A DNA stretch of 28,790 nt from Pauljensenia sp902373545. Lineage in GTDB: Bacteria > Actinomycetota > Actinomycetes > Actinomycetales > Actinomycetaceae. The stretch lies in contig NZ_JAPWAG010000029.1 of the NCBI RefSeq assembly GCF_041432775.1, positions 1-28,790 on the forward strand. The letters are read 5' to 3'. Below the pieces are notes generated by a model that saw nothing but the letters and a program-made list of their open reading frames with translations, was not told where the DNA came from and ran no database searches. Each line of letters starts with the position of its first letter. The stretch's first letter is position 1. The translations under genes were made by a program, and so were the position numbers. Shown piece by piece: positions 1-8,851 of the stretch.

Positions 1-106
1 ATTTTGACCCTTAACCCCGAAAAGGCACGCGCTAATCAACAACACCATGACGAGGGTCCCCAGCCACTCCGGCATGCCTAGCGCCCCCGATCTCATCACG
101 CATATC

Positions 107-140
107 AACAAAAAGCCCCGAGTCTGTGAGGACTCGGGGC
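107..140 (-). terminator. Rho-independent terminator of tRNA-Asn
   Basis: A perfect 10-bp stem (GCCCCGAGTC / GACTCGGGGC) with a 6-nt loop lies just past the 3' end of tRNA-Asn and is followed on the minus strand by TTTTTGTTG. This is a textbook intrinsic terminator closing a single-gene tRNA transcript. Confidence 0.9.
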
Positions 141-145
141 GTCTG

Positions 146-217
146 CTCCTGCGACTGGATTCGAACCAGTAACCGTCCGATTAACAGTCGGATGCTCTGC
201 CGTTGAGCTACGCAGGA
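146..217 (-). tRNA. tRNA-Asn (GTT)
   Basis: Read on the minus strand the gene folds as a full cloverleaf: acceptor TCCTGCG/CGCAGGA, D-arm GCTC, anticodon loop CTGTTAA giving anticodon GTT, and T-arm around GGTTCGAATCC. The discriminator base is G and the 3' CCA is not encoded (the sequence continues CAG), so CCA must be added after transcription. It decodes AAC/AAU. The gene stands alone between its own promoter and terminator. Confidence 0.95.
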
Positions 218-232
218 TTGCGACAAGAGAAG

Positions 233-262
233 ATATTAGCAGGGCGCCTACGAAGCTGGCAA
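233..262 (-). promoter_or_regulatory. Sigma-70-type promoter of tRNA-Asn
   Basis: Minus-strand TTGCCA (257-262) and TAATAT (233-238) are separated by 18 bp and sit about 16 bp upstream of the tRNA-Asn 5' end. Both hexamers are close to the housekeeping consensus, and the distance suits a short 5' leader. Confidence 0.65.
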
Positions 263-397
263 GCCAGAAGACGCCATCTTGAGTATGCACCGCGTCACGC
301 CTCATGTTCGAGGCCACGGCTGGCTCGGAGTTCAGGCGCCCCCTCGCGGAGCGCCTCCGGGAATTGCCCCGGGCCGACGGCGACGGGGCGTGCGCAT

Positions 398-500
398 GCG
401 GATAGGTAACGCGCTTGCGGATAGGTTAGCCGCTTACGGATAGCTTATGAGCCTATCCGCATGTTCGTAACCTATCCGCGTGTGCAGATCCTATCCGCGT
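398..500. repeat. 19-bp-period dyad array 1 (3 direct + 3 inverted units)
   Basis: Three copies of GGATAGGTTA-like units begin at 400, 419 and 438, then three inverted copies (CCTATCC core) begin at 452, 471 and 490. The period is exactly 19 bp on both arms. The last direct and first inverted unit starts are 14 bp apart, as in the other four arrays of the window. Units are slightly diverged (GGATAGGTAA, GGATAGCTTA). The array lies about 100 bp beyond the stop of the MerR-family gene. No known element of this form is recognised; a multi-site protein target or a long RNA hairpin are both possible. Confidence 0.9.
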
Positions 501-604
501 GGGCTTCCCGCGCGGACCCGGCAGCACCTGAACCGCGCTGCCCCAAGGACTGGCTGACGGCCACGACACCGACGCACCCCGCCAAAGCCCTCGTCACCAG
601 CGCG

Positions 605-1117
605 TCACTCCCAGACTGGATTATCCGTGTCGACGCCGCTAGCGCGCGCCACGTGCGCGATCGCATCCGCAAGCCACTGGGCGAAGCCTTCCTGCTGCGC
701 GTCGTAATGCGAGCGGAATCGCTCGTCAGTGATGTACGCGCGCGAGATCAGGTAGTGCTTGGCGGGGGTGACGGGAAAGAACTCGCTCAGGGCATGACGA
801 TGGGCAGCGACGAGGCCTGCCGCCGTCTCGCGACGGTGAGCAACAAGCCTTTCTCTTTGCCTCTTCAGGTGTTCGACTGCCGTGTCTCCAGAATCGAGCA
901 GAGACTTAATGTCGATGAGTTTCATCCCCGTCGCCCGGTAGATGATGATCCTCTGGACGCGCGCGCAGTCCCCAGCCGAGTACAGGCGATAGTTCGACCA
1001 GCTGCGCTGCGCGGGTGAGAGGAGCCCCAGCGCCTCCCAGTGGCGCAAGGTACGGACCGTCACCGCGAAACGCCGCGCAACGTCGCCGACGGTGTAGAGA
1101 GTGCTGTCGTTGCTCAT
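605..1117 (-). CDS. MerR-family transcriptional regulator with TipAS-like effector domain
   Basis: The 170-residue product opens with a MerR winged helix (YTVGDVARRF, then VTVRTLRHWEALGLL, about residues 8-75), followed by a dimerisation helix and a C-terminal stretch beginning DERFRSHYDAQQEGFAQWL that resembles part of the TipAS drug-binding domain. TipAS-type MerR proteins activate promoters by distorting over-long -35/-10 spacers when they bind small molecules; that role is inferred from family. The ATG at 1117 is preferred because MerR homology starts right after it, although no strong ribosome-binding site is visible; an upstream in-frame extension to 1186 looks non-homologous. The TipAS part is shorter than in full-length TipA. 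The gene has no operon partner and is bracketed by arrays 1 and 2, which might be its targets or unrelated repeats. Confidence 0.85.
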   Translation of the reverse strand: MSNDSTLYTVGDVARRFAVTVRTLRHWEALGLLSPAQRSWSNYRLYSAGDCARVQRIIIYRATGMKLIDIKSLLDSGDTAVEHLKRQRERLVAHRRETAAGLVAAHRHALSEFFPVTPAKHYLISRAYITDERFRSHYDAQQEGFAQWLADAIAHVARASGVDTDNPVWE

Positions 1118-1256
1118 GAGACCGATTCTGAACCCTGACGCAGCGTCATGGTCAAACGGAAGAGAGTTTCCGTGTCGTGGCCACATGGAAGAACACGCGA
1201 AAGAACGCGGGCCCGCCGATCGGCCACGTGGATGCCGCTGACCTGGCAGCTGGCGA

Positions 1257-1360
1257 TCCGGATAGGTTACGACGATCCGGATAGGTTACGACGATCCGGA
1301 TAGGTTAATAAGCTATCCAGATGCTCATAACCTATCCAGATAGTAACAACCTATCCACAT
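1257..1360. repeat. 19-bp-period dyad array 2 (3 direct + 3 inverted units)
   Basis: GGATAGGTTA units start at 1260, 1279 and 1298; inverted units start at 1312, 1331 and 1350. Period (19 bp) and central offset (14 bp) are the same as in array 1. Spacers between direct units are CGACGATCC. It lies about 140 bp upstream of the MerR start codon, so it flanks the gene's promoter side while array 1 flanks its 3' side. Confidence 0.92.
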
Positions 1361-1563
1361 ACGCAGCTGGATTCAGCCACGGTGGCCGACTTTGGGGACC
1401 TTCACGCAATGGGTCTGCAGTTTGATGACTACACCGCCTCAAGTCGCGGGCTGACCGCCGCCAATTGGGGGGAATCGCACCACGAGAACCGCGACACGCC
1501 GCCTGCACGCTGACAGACAGCTCCTCATGCTGCCAAACCCCCATCACCACCGGTGCGGAGGCC

Positions 1564-2334
1564 ACCGGAGAGACCGGAGAGCCTGGCTGCGGTGCCCGTG
1601 GGTGGCGGCGGGGCCGGGTTATAGGACATTTCGTGTTGCTGGGGTTAGTCCCAGGTGTTGTGGTAGGGCTTGGCCGCGATGACGGCGGGCGATGGCAGGC
1701 CGGGCCCAGACAAATTTCGCACATAATTTAAGACGGTAATTTTTCGAGACCGCGGGAAAACGTTGCAATTCCAACGATGCAAATGCAATGTTTGAAGGAG
1801 CCGCAGGGGAATTACGTGCGAGTTTACTGAGTATAGGTGCTAGAAGACCAGGGTTCTAGGACAAAACGTGTTGGTTGGGGGTAGGCCACAGGTGTTGTGG
1901 GAGGGCCTGGCCGGGCTTCGAGGCGACGCGCCGAGCGAAGCTCGCGGCGCGGACGGCGAGCGGGCGGGCCGCCGCCCACGGGCGCACCAAGCAGCCCGGC
2001 CCACGAGACAGGCCACGCGGCGCCCGGAACACCAGCGGCACCACAAGCAACAAAACAGGAAGGCAAGGGCGCCAGAGGGACCTACCATGGCGCCGGAGAG
2101 TCCGGAGAACCTGGCTGCGGTGCCCGTGGGCGGTGGCGGGGCCTGGCCGGGCTTCGAGGCGACACAAGCACCGACGGTGTGGAGGGAGCCGGAGAGTCCG
2201 GAGAACCTGGCCGCGGTGCCCGTGGGCGGCGGCGGGGCCTGGCCGGGCTTCGAGACGACGCGCCGAGCCGAAGGCTCGCGGCGCGGACGGCGAGCGGGCG
2301 GGCCGCCGCCCACGGGCGCACCAAGCAGTCCGGC
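1564..2334. repeat. GC-rich intergenic direct-repeat block
   Basis: No convincing gene is visible between 1361 and 2425; open frames here lack recognisable domains and overlap on both strands. Instead there are two families of direct repeats. A unit starting GCCGGAGAGTCCGGAGAACC occurs at 2092-2163 and 2188-2259, with a diverged partial copy at 1564-1616. A second, about 97 bp, starting GGCCTGGCCGGGCTTCGAG occurs at 1904-2000 and 2236-2334, nearly identical except for a small indel in a CGAGC(CGAAG)GCTCG hairpin. A shorter similarity links 1634-1680 with 1869-1920. The block looks like intergenic sequence expanded by local duplication. Confidence 0.8.
1717..1821 (-). mobile_element. Degenerate MITE-like element, inverted orientation
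   Basis: The right end is the intact GGGGAATTACGTGCGA terminal repeat (1806-1821) and the left end is a decayed TCGCACATAATT (1717-1728). Internal pieces (TTTGAAGGAG, CCAACGATG, ACCGCGG-like) match the reverse complement of the four well-preserved 106-bp copies at 16566-19194. It is 105 bp long, so the family has older copies elsewhere in the same region. Confidence 0.65.
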
Positions 2335-2347
2335 TCGAACACGCGGA

Positions 2348-2377
2348 AACCCCGCCCCGCAGATGCGGGACGGGGTT
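2348..2377 (-). terminator. Terminator-like hairpin after rplL
   Basis: AACCCCG and CGGGGTT flank CCCGC/GCGGG, giving a 12-bp stem with one mismatch, about 50 bp past the rplL stop on the minus strand. Only a short T tract follows, so its efficiency is uncertain. Confidence 0.55.
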
Positions 2378-2425
2378 CGCCCACCCAGTCGGGTGGAAGA
2401 GTCTGAACGAGTCAGACGGGGAAAG

Positions 2426-2806
<381 letters not shown>

Positions 2807-2896
2807 GAGTGGCATCCTTCCTAATTGGCCTGCACGAGTGCAGATTGTTGGTTTGTTTCACGCAGCCGGTGGCGGCGTGGAACATGGCCTGTCTCG

Positions 2897-3418
2897 TCAG
2901 GCCGCCTCGCTCTGCTTTTCGCGCAGAGCATCGATGGTGCGCACTGCCTTGACGGGCAGAGCGTTGAATGCGAACGCCGCCTGACCAATCTTGGCCTTGA
3001 GGACGCCTGCGGCCTTGGCCAGCAGGACCTCGCGGGACTCGAGATCGGCAAGCTTCTTGACACCCTCGGCGCTCAGGGGAGCGCCGTCCATCGCGCCGGA
3101 CTTCAGCACGAGGGCGGGGTTGTCCTTAGCAAAATCACGCAGGGTCTTGGCGGCCTCAACGGGCTCGCCGGAGACGAAAGCGATGGCCGTGGGACCCTTG
3201 AGGTCCTCAGCCAGGAAGTCGAGGCCGACCTCCTTGGCCGCCAGGCGCGCCAGCGTGTTCTTTGCCACGGCGTAGGTCGCGTTCTCGCCCAGGCCGCGAC
3301 GCAGCTGCTTGAGCTGGCCAACGGTCAGGCCGCGGTACTCGGTCAGCAGGACAGCGTCGGCTGCGCGGAAACGCTCCACGAGCTCGGCAACTGCTGCCAC
3401 CTTGTCGGACTTCGCCAT
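2897..3418 (-). CDS. rplJ: Ribosomal protein L10
   Basis: The 173-residue product starts MAKSDKVAAVAELVERF and carries the L10 RNA-binding fold (LLTEYRGLTVGQLKQLRR, then YAVAKNTLARLAA, about residues 20-65) and a C-terminal helix that carries L7/L12 dimers. It anchors the stalk on 23S rRNA. The ATG at 3418 has a strong GGAAGGAGG site 4-5 nt upstream; a longer in-frame reading to 3511 would run through the attenuator and is rejected. Expression is probably controlled by the leader described at 3419-3563, by the known autoregulation of L10/L12. Confidence 0.98.
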   Translation of the reverse strand: MAKSDKVAAVAELVERFRAADAVLLTEYRGLTVGQLKQLRRGLGENATYAVAKNTLARLAAKEVGLDFLAEDLKGPTAIAFVSGEPVEAAKTLRDFAKDNPALVLKSGAMDGAPLSAEGVKKLADLESREVLLAKAAGVLKAKIGQAAFAFNALPVKAVRTIDALREKQSEAA

Positions 3419-3563
3419 GGTCCTCCTTCCAGATACGTGACCGTGGGTAAGAAAAAACCCGACACGCAGGTTCGTGTCGGGCGTACGCTCGGTTGCAGCT
3501 GGGCTGCTCACTCACCTGCGTTGGATTTTCCTCCACTAGCGTGGACACCAACGGTCTTCGGCA
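3419..3563 (-). promoter_or_regulatory. L10-leader-like 5' UTR of rplJ-rplL
   Basis: From the predicted start near 3563 the transcript begins with GCCGAAGACCGTTGGTG, resembling the conserved L10-leader motif to which the L10(L12) complex binds in many bacteria. It contains an intrinsic terminator hairpin at 3451-3481. An upstream ACGCAGGT (minus strand; plus 3514-3521) can pair with ACCTGCGT inside the terminator (plus 3464-3471), giving a mutually exclusive antiterminator. The pairing is read directly; regulation is inferred from the family. Confidence 0.7.
3451..3481 (-). terminator. Attenuator hairpin in the rplJ leader
   Basis: A perfect 9-bp stem CCCGACACG/CGTGTCGGG with a 6-nt loop is followed on the minus strand by TTTTTTC. 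It ends only about 33 nt before the rplJ start codon, so it must be read through for L10/L12 synthesis. It is best read as a regulated attenuator. Confidence 0.85.
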
Positions 3564-3569
3564 CGGATC

Positions 3570-3598
3570 AGCTTAACAGGGCGGGCAGGCGCACGCAA
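3570..3598 (-). promoter_or_regulatory. Promoter of rplJ-rplL
   Basis: Minus-strand TTGCGT (3593-3598) and TAAGCT (3570-3575) are spaced by 17 bp. The predicted start (about 3563) falls exactly where the L10-leader-like sequence begins. Between here and the transporter stop at 3812 no gene or other clear signal is seen. Confidence 0.6.
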
Positions 3599-3811
3599 GC
3601 ATGGCGGCGCGTTTCACAGACGAGGCCGGGGCCGGCCGCGCGCTCAGTCCGCCGCTGGGCAGATGCGCGAGGCCGGGGCGGGCTTGCGGGGCGCCCCGGG
3701 AGGGATGCACCTGGCTGGGCCGGTGTTCGCGTGCTGGATGTGTGAACACGACACATGAGCTCGCCGTCCGGAGATGCGCATTGGGGCCCCGGCCTCGCGG
3801 CGTGATAGCCG

Positions 3812-5575
3812 TCAGACGAGCGTCCACCCCGATGCCCGCGAGCGCGCGTCCCAGAAGGCCCGGTACTGGCCGTCCGCCTGCGAGTAGAGCTCTGCGTGCG
3901 TACCGATCTGTGCGACGCGGCCGCCCTCGTCGAGGACGACGATCTGGTCGGCTGCCGTGATCGTGTCGAGCTTGTGGGCGATGACGATGAGTGTCGCGTC
4001 GCGTCGCAGGGCGGCCATGGCGTCGGTGATGCGTGATTCGTTCTCGGGGTCGAGGGCGCTCGTGGCCTCGTCGAAGAGGACGACGGGCGCGGCTTTCAGG
4101 AGGGCTCGCGCTATGGAGACGCGTTGACGCTCTCCTCCGGACAGCGCGCGGCCTCCCTCCCCGACGGGGGTGTCCCAGCCGAGCGGCAGGCGTTCGACGA
4201 TCTCGTCGACTCCGCTCAGGCGGGCCGCTTCCTCAATGTCCGCCCGGGTAGCGTCGGGGTTGCCGACACGTACGTTGGCCTCGAGAGTGTCATCGAAGAG
4301 GTAGACGTCCTGGAAGACGAGGGACAGCTGCGCCATGAGGTCGGCGGTCTCCCAATCGCGCACGTCGCCAGCTCCCACGCGGACGCTGCCCGCATCCACG
4401 TCGTAGAAGCGTGCGATGAGGCGTGCGATGGTGGTCTTGCCACAGCCCGAGGGGCCCACGATCGCGGTCATGGTTCCGGGGTCCACGCGGAAGGAAACGC
4501 CTTGCAGGACCGGGCGGTCGGCCTCGTAGGAGAAGGAGACGTCCTCGAGGGCAACAGACGCGCCCGACGAGGCCGGGGCCTCGTCCGCGCGTCGCACGCC
4601 CTTGGGGGCGGGCAGTTCGGGTGCGGAGAGGATCTCGTGGCTGAGGTCCAGGACGGGGCGCCGGGTTTCGAACGCGGAGGTGAGCGTCCCGATGTCGACA
4701 AGGATCTGCGTAAAGCGCAGCAGCAGGCCGATGGACACGACTGCCTCCACCGGGCCGACGGTCCCAGCGACCGACAGCCAGCCAATCGCGCAGATGAGCG
4801 TCACGACGACCGTCTGGGCGGCCATGCCGTTGACGATCTGGCCAACCGTCTCCCTCATGAGTGAGCGTCGCGCGGCCACCCCGTAGGCGTCTTCGGCCCG
4901 CTGGAGGGGCTCGTAGGAGGCGGAGCGCCCGCACGCGCGCAGGGCGCCCTGCTTGGTCGCGTATTCGACGATGCGGTGGGACAGCTCGCGGGCGGGCGGT
5001 TCCTTGAGGGCGGCCCCCGACTGCAGGCATCGACGTGCCACCCACACTCCCCCGCCGATGACCGGGATCGCTGCCACGCACACCAGTCCGAGGACCGGCG
5101 AAAACACGGTGATGCCGACGAGCATCGTCGCCGAGGTGACAATCGCGGCGATGAGGGGCGAATACATGTGCGCGAAGATTTCACCCAGAACCATGAGCTC
5201 GCGCGAGACGAGGCGCGACGTCTTTCCGGCCGTGTCCGCGCGGAAGGACCCGAGCGGCAGGGACGCCACCTTGTCGCCGATCGCACGGTGCATGTTCGAC
5301 AGGAAGTCGAAGGCCACCGAGTAGGAGCGCATGGCGAGCAGGTACTCGACGACAAAGGAGGTAAGGGCGCACAGAGCGAGCACAACGAGCCACGATCCCA
5401 GGCGCATACCCCACGCGGGCGCGCCCGAGGTCAGGGCAATCGCAGCCGGGATGAAGGCGACCAGGGAGACGCCGCGCACCGCTCCGACGACACAGGACAG
5501 CACGGTTGCTTGAACGAAGTCGGCTCGTCCCTGCTCGGAGAGGGGTTCGCGCAGCCGGGGGATGAGGTCGAGCAT
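3812..5575 (-). CDS. ABC transporter, fused permease-ATPase half-transporter (second subunit)
   Basis: The 587-residue protein has an N-terminal six-helix transmembrane domain (about residues 20-310) and a C-terminal nucleotide-binding domain: Walker A GPSGCGKTTIARLI, Q-loop VFQDVYLFDD, signature LSGGERQRVSIARALL, Walker B VVLFDEATSALD and H-loop IAHK. It is a half-transporter that must dimerise; the partner is almost certainly the gene just upstream, from which it is separated by one base (TGA C ATG), implying translational coupling. Such pairs are usually exporters, but IrtAB/YbtPQ-type pairs import iron-siderophores. The linked ECF genes make an uptake role worth considering; the substrate is unknown. 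Confidence 0.93.
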   Translation of the reverse strand: MLDLIPRLREPLSEQGRADFVQATVLSCVVGAVRGVSLVAFIPAAIALTSGAPAWGMRLGSWLVVLALCALTSFVVEYLLAMRSYSVAFDFLSNMHRAIGDKVASLPLGSFRADTAGKTSRLVSRELMVLGEIFAHMYSPLIAAIVTSATMLVGITVFSPVLGLVCVAAIPVIGGGVWVARRCLQSGAALKEPPARELSHRIVEYATKQGALRACGRSASYEPLQRAEDAYGVAARRSLMRETVGQIVNGMAAQTVVVTLICAIGWLSVAGTVGPVEAVVSIGLLLRFTQILVDIGTLTSAFETRRPVLDLSHEILSAPELPAPKGVRRADEAPASSGASVALEDVSFSYEADRPVLQGVSFRVDPGTMTAIVGPSGCGKTTIARLIARFYDVDAGSVRVGAGDVRDWETADLMAQLSLVFQDVYLFDDTLEANVRVGNPDATRADIEEAARLSGVDEIVERLPLGWDTPVGEGGRALSGGERQRVSIARALLKAAPVVLFDEATSALDPENESRITDAMAALRRDATLIVIAHKLDTITAADQIVVLDEGGRVAQIGTHAELYSQADGQYRAFWDARSRASGWTLV

Positions 5576-5576
5576 G

Positions 5577-7397
5577 TCAGTGTCCTTTCGCGGGCGCGCT
5601 CATGCGACGCATGTAGGGATGATCGGCGAGCTGGTCGGGCGTGCCCAGCGCGATGAGACGACCAGCGTCGAGGATGGCGATCTGGTCAACGCCGGCGATG
5701 GATGCGGCGCGGTGTGCGATGACCAGGACCGTCTTTCCTTGAACGAGGCGGGTGAGGGCTTCCTGAATATCGGCCTCGGCTTCCGGGTCGGTAAAGGCGG
5801 TGGCCTCATCCAGGACGAGGATGGGGGCATCAACGAGGAGGGCGCGCGCAATCGCTATGCGCTGCGCCTGGCCACCGGAGGGGTGGGCGTCCTCTCCGAT
5901 GACGGCGTCGAGGCCTCGGGGCAGGGAGCGCAGGTAGTCGTCGATGCGCGCGGCCCCGGCGGCCGCCCACACCTCTTCGTCGCTGGCGCCCGGAACCCCC
6001 AGCGCGATGTTGTCGCGCACGGAGATGTCAAGGAGCTGCGGGTCCTGGAGGACGAAGGAGACGTGGCGGTAGAGAACGTCGGGGGCAATGTCGCGAGCAT
6101 CAACACCACCAATGCGCACGCTCCCACGCTCCGGGTCGGCGAAGCGCGCGACCAGCGTCGCGAGCGTCGATTTTCCCGAGCCGGAGGAACCCACGAGGGC
6201 GGTCACCGATCCCTCGGGGATCGTCAGGCTCACGTCATCCAGCGCGAGGGTCTCTCCGTAGGAGAAGGAGACGCCATCAATGTTGATGTCGGCTCCCGTC
6301 GGCACTGAACTCCCTTCGGCGGGCAGCGGATCCACGGAGAGCAGGTCCACGATTCGCAGCGCTGCGGCCCCGGCGATCTGGTAGGCCCACGTCGTCGTCC
6401 CCAAAACCTCGATGGCCGCCGGGATGACGAGGGCGATGAGCGCGCAGGTGATGACCTGGACCGGACTCACGATGCCCGAGGCCGCGAGCGCAGAACCGCC
6501 CGCCGTCGAGACGAGCAGGATCAGGGAGGGAGACACGGTCGCCTGCCCGAGCGCGGAGCCTTTCAGCAGCGGGCCGCACCAGTCGACGTAGAAGCGCGAG
6601 AAGTCCTCGGCAGCCCGGGTGAATCGCTCGTGTGAGCGTCCGACGGTTCCGAAGGCCTTGACGACGCTGATGCCGGACACGAATTCGACCATCGTCGACG
6701 AGACGCGCGAGAGGTGTCGGTCCATCTGCGCGGTTTTCTCCCCCATGCCTCGCATCATCCACGCATTGAGGAGTCCATAGAGGGGCAGCGTCGCGATCGA
6801 GAGGAGCCCGAGCCGCCAGTCGACGACGAAGGCGTAGATGAGCAGGGAGACTGGCGCGCTGATTGCGGCCGCGGATTCGACGGGCGCGTGTGCGATGACC
6901 GTGTGTACGTCGTGTGTGTCGTCCTGGATGGCCTTGCGCACGGCCCCCGAGTTCGTGGAGGTAAACCAAGCAAGGGGCGCGGCGGCTAGGACACTGACCA
7001 TGCGGGAGCGCACGATGTGTCCAAAGCGCACGTCCGCGAAGTGGGTGACGGCCAGCGCGACGAAGTAGATACCGTATCGAAGGCCAAAGGCACCGGTCAG
7101 CCACATGAGCAGTGTCATCACCTCGGCGCGATCAGGCGAGGCACCCGAGCGGGCCGCCTCCAGCAGCACCTGCCCGAGCTGGACGAGAACGACGTAGGGG
7201 GCGACCGCGAGCGCACCGTAGAGGAACCCGAGCACTCGGGCGACCATCATGGACCCACGGATGGGGGCGGTCAGTTCTTTGAAGGCGCGTTGGCCCGCCA
7301 GGTGAGCCGCGCGCGGGTCTTCCATGCGCGATCCGTTGCTATGCGGGTCACGTGGGGACGAGGCAGTGGTGTCCTCGCGTTCGTCGGTGTCGTTCAT
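5577..7397 (-). CDS. ABC transporter, fused permease-ATPase half-transporter (first subunit)
   Basis: The 606-residue protein has a charged N-terminal leader, a transmembrane domain (about residues 40-335) and an ATPase domain: Walker A GSSGSGKSTLATLV, Q-loop VLQDPQLLD, Walker B PILVLDEATAFTD and IAHR. The signature is PSGGQAQRIAIARALL instead of LSGGQ, and the D-loop reads AFTD instead of SALD; this is mild asymmetry, as heterodimeric ABC pairs often show. The ATG at 7397 has AAGGAGA 8 nt upstream and overlaps the previous stop (ATGA); a TTG reading from 7415 would include this site and is rejected. It is the fourth gene of the ECF/ABC operon and the likely partner of the downstream half-transporter. 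Confidence 0.93.
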   Translation of the reverse strand: MNDTDEREDTTASSPRDPHSNGSRMEDPRAAHLAGQRAFKELTAPIRGSMMVARVLGFLYGALAVAPYVVLVQLGQVLLEAARSGASPDRAEVMTLLMWLTGAFGLRYGIYFVALAVTHFADVRFGHIVRSRMVSVLAAAPLAWFTSTNSGAVRKAIQDDTHDVHTVIAHAPVESAAAISAPVSLLIYAFVVDWRLGLLSIATLPLYGLLNAWMMRGMGEKTAQMDRHLSRVSSTMVEFVSGISVVKAFGTVGRSHERFTRAAEDFSRFYVDWCGPLLKGSALGQATVSPSLILLVSTAGGSALAASGIVSPVQVITCALIALVIPAAIEVLGTTTWAYQIAGAAALRIVDLLSVDPLPAEGSSVPTGADINIDGVSFSYGETLALDDVSLTIPEGSVTALVGSSGSGKSTLATLVARFADPERGSVRIGGVDARDIAPDVLYRHVSFVLQDPQLLDISVRDNIALGVPGASDEEVWAAAGAARIDDYLRSLPRGLDAVIGEDAHPSGGQAQRIAIARALLVDAPILVLDEATAFTDPEAEADIQEALTRLVQGKTVLVIAHRAASIAGVDQIAILDAGRLIALGTPDQLADHPYMRRMSAPAKGH

Positions 7398-8851
7398 TGG
7401 TGGTCTCCTTCGCAAGCATGCTTGGCGCCCATCGGAGTGAGCGTGATGAGTTGGTCCGCGCAGGCCGAAGCGAACTCGCCGTCGTGGGTGACGACGATGA
7501 CGGCCGCGCCTTCGTTCGCAATGCGGCGCAGGGTGGAGGTGATGGAGTCGAGGTGCCGGGCGTCGACGCCCGACGTAGGTTCGTCGAGGATGACGATTCG
7601 GCGCCCAGTGGCTCGCGCAGCTGCGATGACGAGGCGTTGCTTCTGTCCTCCCGACAGGCTGAGGGGATGTCGGTCCCCCAGGTGAGCGAGGTCGAAGTCG
7701 GCCAGGAGCTTCTCCCCGGCCTCGCCGCTGGCATCCGACGCGCCGATTGTCAGCTCGCCCTCGAGCGTGTCAGAGAACAGCTGGCGTCCGGTGTCCTGCA
7801 TGACGAGCGCGCACGCCGCTCGGCGCTGTCGACGATTGGTTGCCTGCCCGTCCAGGGTGATCGTCCCGGAACCGGGGCCGGCCAGTCCGCACAGCACGCG
7901 CACGAGGGTCGTTTTCCCGGCGCCGTTCTCTCCAGCGATGCAGGTGATCTGACCTGCCGGAAAATCCGCGTCAAACCCCTCGAACACGGGAGTTTTCCCA
8001 TAGGAGAAGCTCAGGTCCCGGCAGGACAGGCGCGCTCCCCCATCAGGCGAGGACTCATTCTCGGAGTCCCGGGAGGTCACCCAGGCCTCGGGCGGGCCGG
8101 GATCCACGAGGGAACGCAGTCCGAGCGACTGTCGCAGCGCATCATCCATCGCATAGAACTCCTCACCACTCCACGCACGCGTCACCTCCCCTCCCTCCAT
8201 GAGGAGAACCTGGTCGGCAAGCCCCCGCAGGAAGTGAAGGCGGTGCTCGACGACGACGATCGTCATCCCCTGCTCTTTGAGGATTGTGAGAGCGCGACGC
8301 ACGTCAGCGATGGCGTCGGGGTCCAAGTTCGACGTCGGTTCGTCGGCGAGGAGGACCGGCGCCCCGGAGGCAAGCGCGCAGGCGAGTGCTACTTTTTGGA
8401 GCTGCCCACCCGACAAGCTCGACAGTTTCCTGTCCATTAGGTGCGAGATACCCATGAGCTCGGCGGCACGTGTGCTGGTCTCGATCAGAGCCTCTCGATC
8501 GCGGCCATAGTTCTCCCCGCAGAAGGCCAGCTCCTCGGCGACGGTGTCACAAAAGAACTGTGTGCGCGGGTTCTGGAAGACCGACGAGCACAGGTGTCCG
8601 ACCTCCGTGAGGGGGACCTCGGCGAGATCCCGTCCATCGATCCGCACCGTCCCCGACAGGTCCCCCGGCGTCATCTGCGGAATGAGGCCGGTCAGCGCGC
8701 GCATAAGCGTCGACTTTCCACAGCCGGAGGAGCCACACACGAGGGTGAGGGTGCCCGGCCCGGCGGACAAGTCGACTCCGGTGAGCGCGTCGACGCGATC
8801 TCCCGTCAGCTCACTGACGTAGGAGAACGACAGGGATTCAACATCAATCAC
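7394..8851 (-). CDS. ECF transporter double ATPase (fused EcfA1-EcfA2)
   Basis: One 485-residue polypeptide contains two complete ABC ATPase domains: first Walker A GSSGCGKSTLMRAL, signature LSGGQLQKVALACALA, Walker B VLLADEPTSNLD; second Walker A GENGAGKTTLVRVL, signature LSGGQKQRLVIAAARA, Walker B IVILDEPTSGVD. It would power an energy-coupling-factor vitamin or metal importer, with both ATPases supplied by one chain. The GTG at 8851 is preferred: it overlaps the EcfT stop (GTGA), has GGGAG upstream, and domain homology begins at once (VIDVESLSFSY). The longer reading to 8905 lies inside ecfT. Its 3' end overlaps the next ABC gene. Confidence 0.93.
   Translation of the reverse strand: MIDVESLSFSYVSELTGDRVDALTGVDLSAGPGTLTLVCGSSGCGKSTLMRALTGLIPQMTPGDLSGTVRIDGRDLAEVPLTEVGHLCSSVFQNPRTQFFCDTVAEELAFCGENYGRDREALIETSTRAAELMGISHLMDRKLSSLSGGQLQKVALACALASGAPVLLADEPTSNLDPDAIADVRRALTILKEQGMTIVVVEHRLHFLRGLADQVLLMEGGEVTRAWSGEEFYAMDDALRQSLGLRSLVDPGPPEAWVTSRDSENESSPDGGARLSCRDLSFSYGKTPVFEGFDADFPAGQITCIAGENGAGKTTLVRVLCGLAGPGSGTITLDGQATNRRQRRAACALVMQDTGRQLFSDTLEGELTIGASDASGEAGEKLLADFDLAHLGDRHPLSLSGGQKQRLVIAAARATGRRIVILDEPTSGVDARHLDSITSTLRRIANEGAAVIVVTHDGEFASACADQLITLTPMGAKHACEGDHQ

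Noticed and set aside
398..500. Integron attC sites
   Set aside because: Length and symmetry are similar to attC, but there is no integrase, no recognisable R-box core, and the arrays do not separate a cassette series.
461..1018. Plus-strand 185-residue frame
   Set aside because: It is antisense to the MerR regulator and starts inside array 1.
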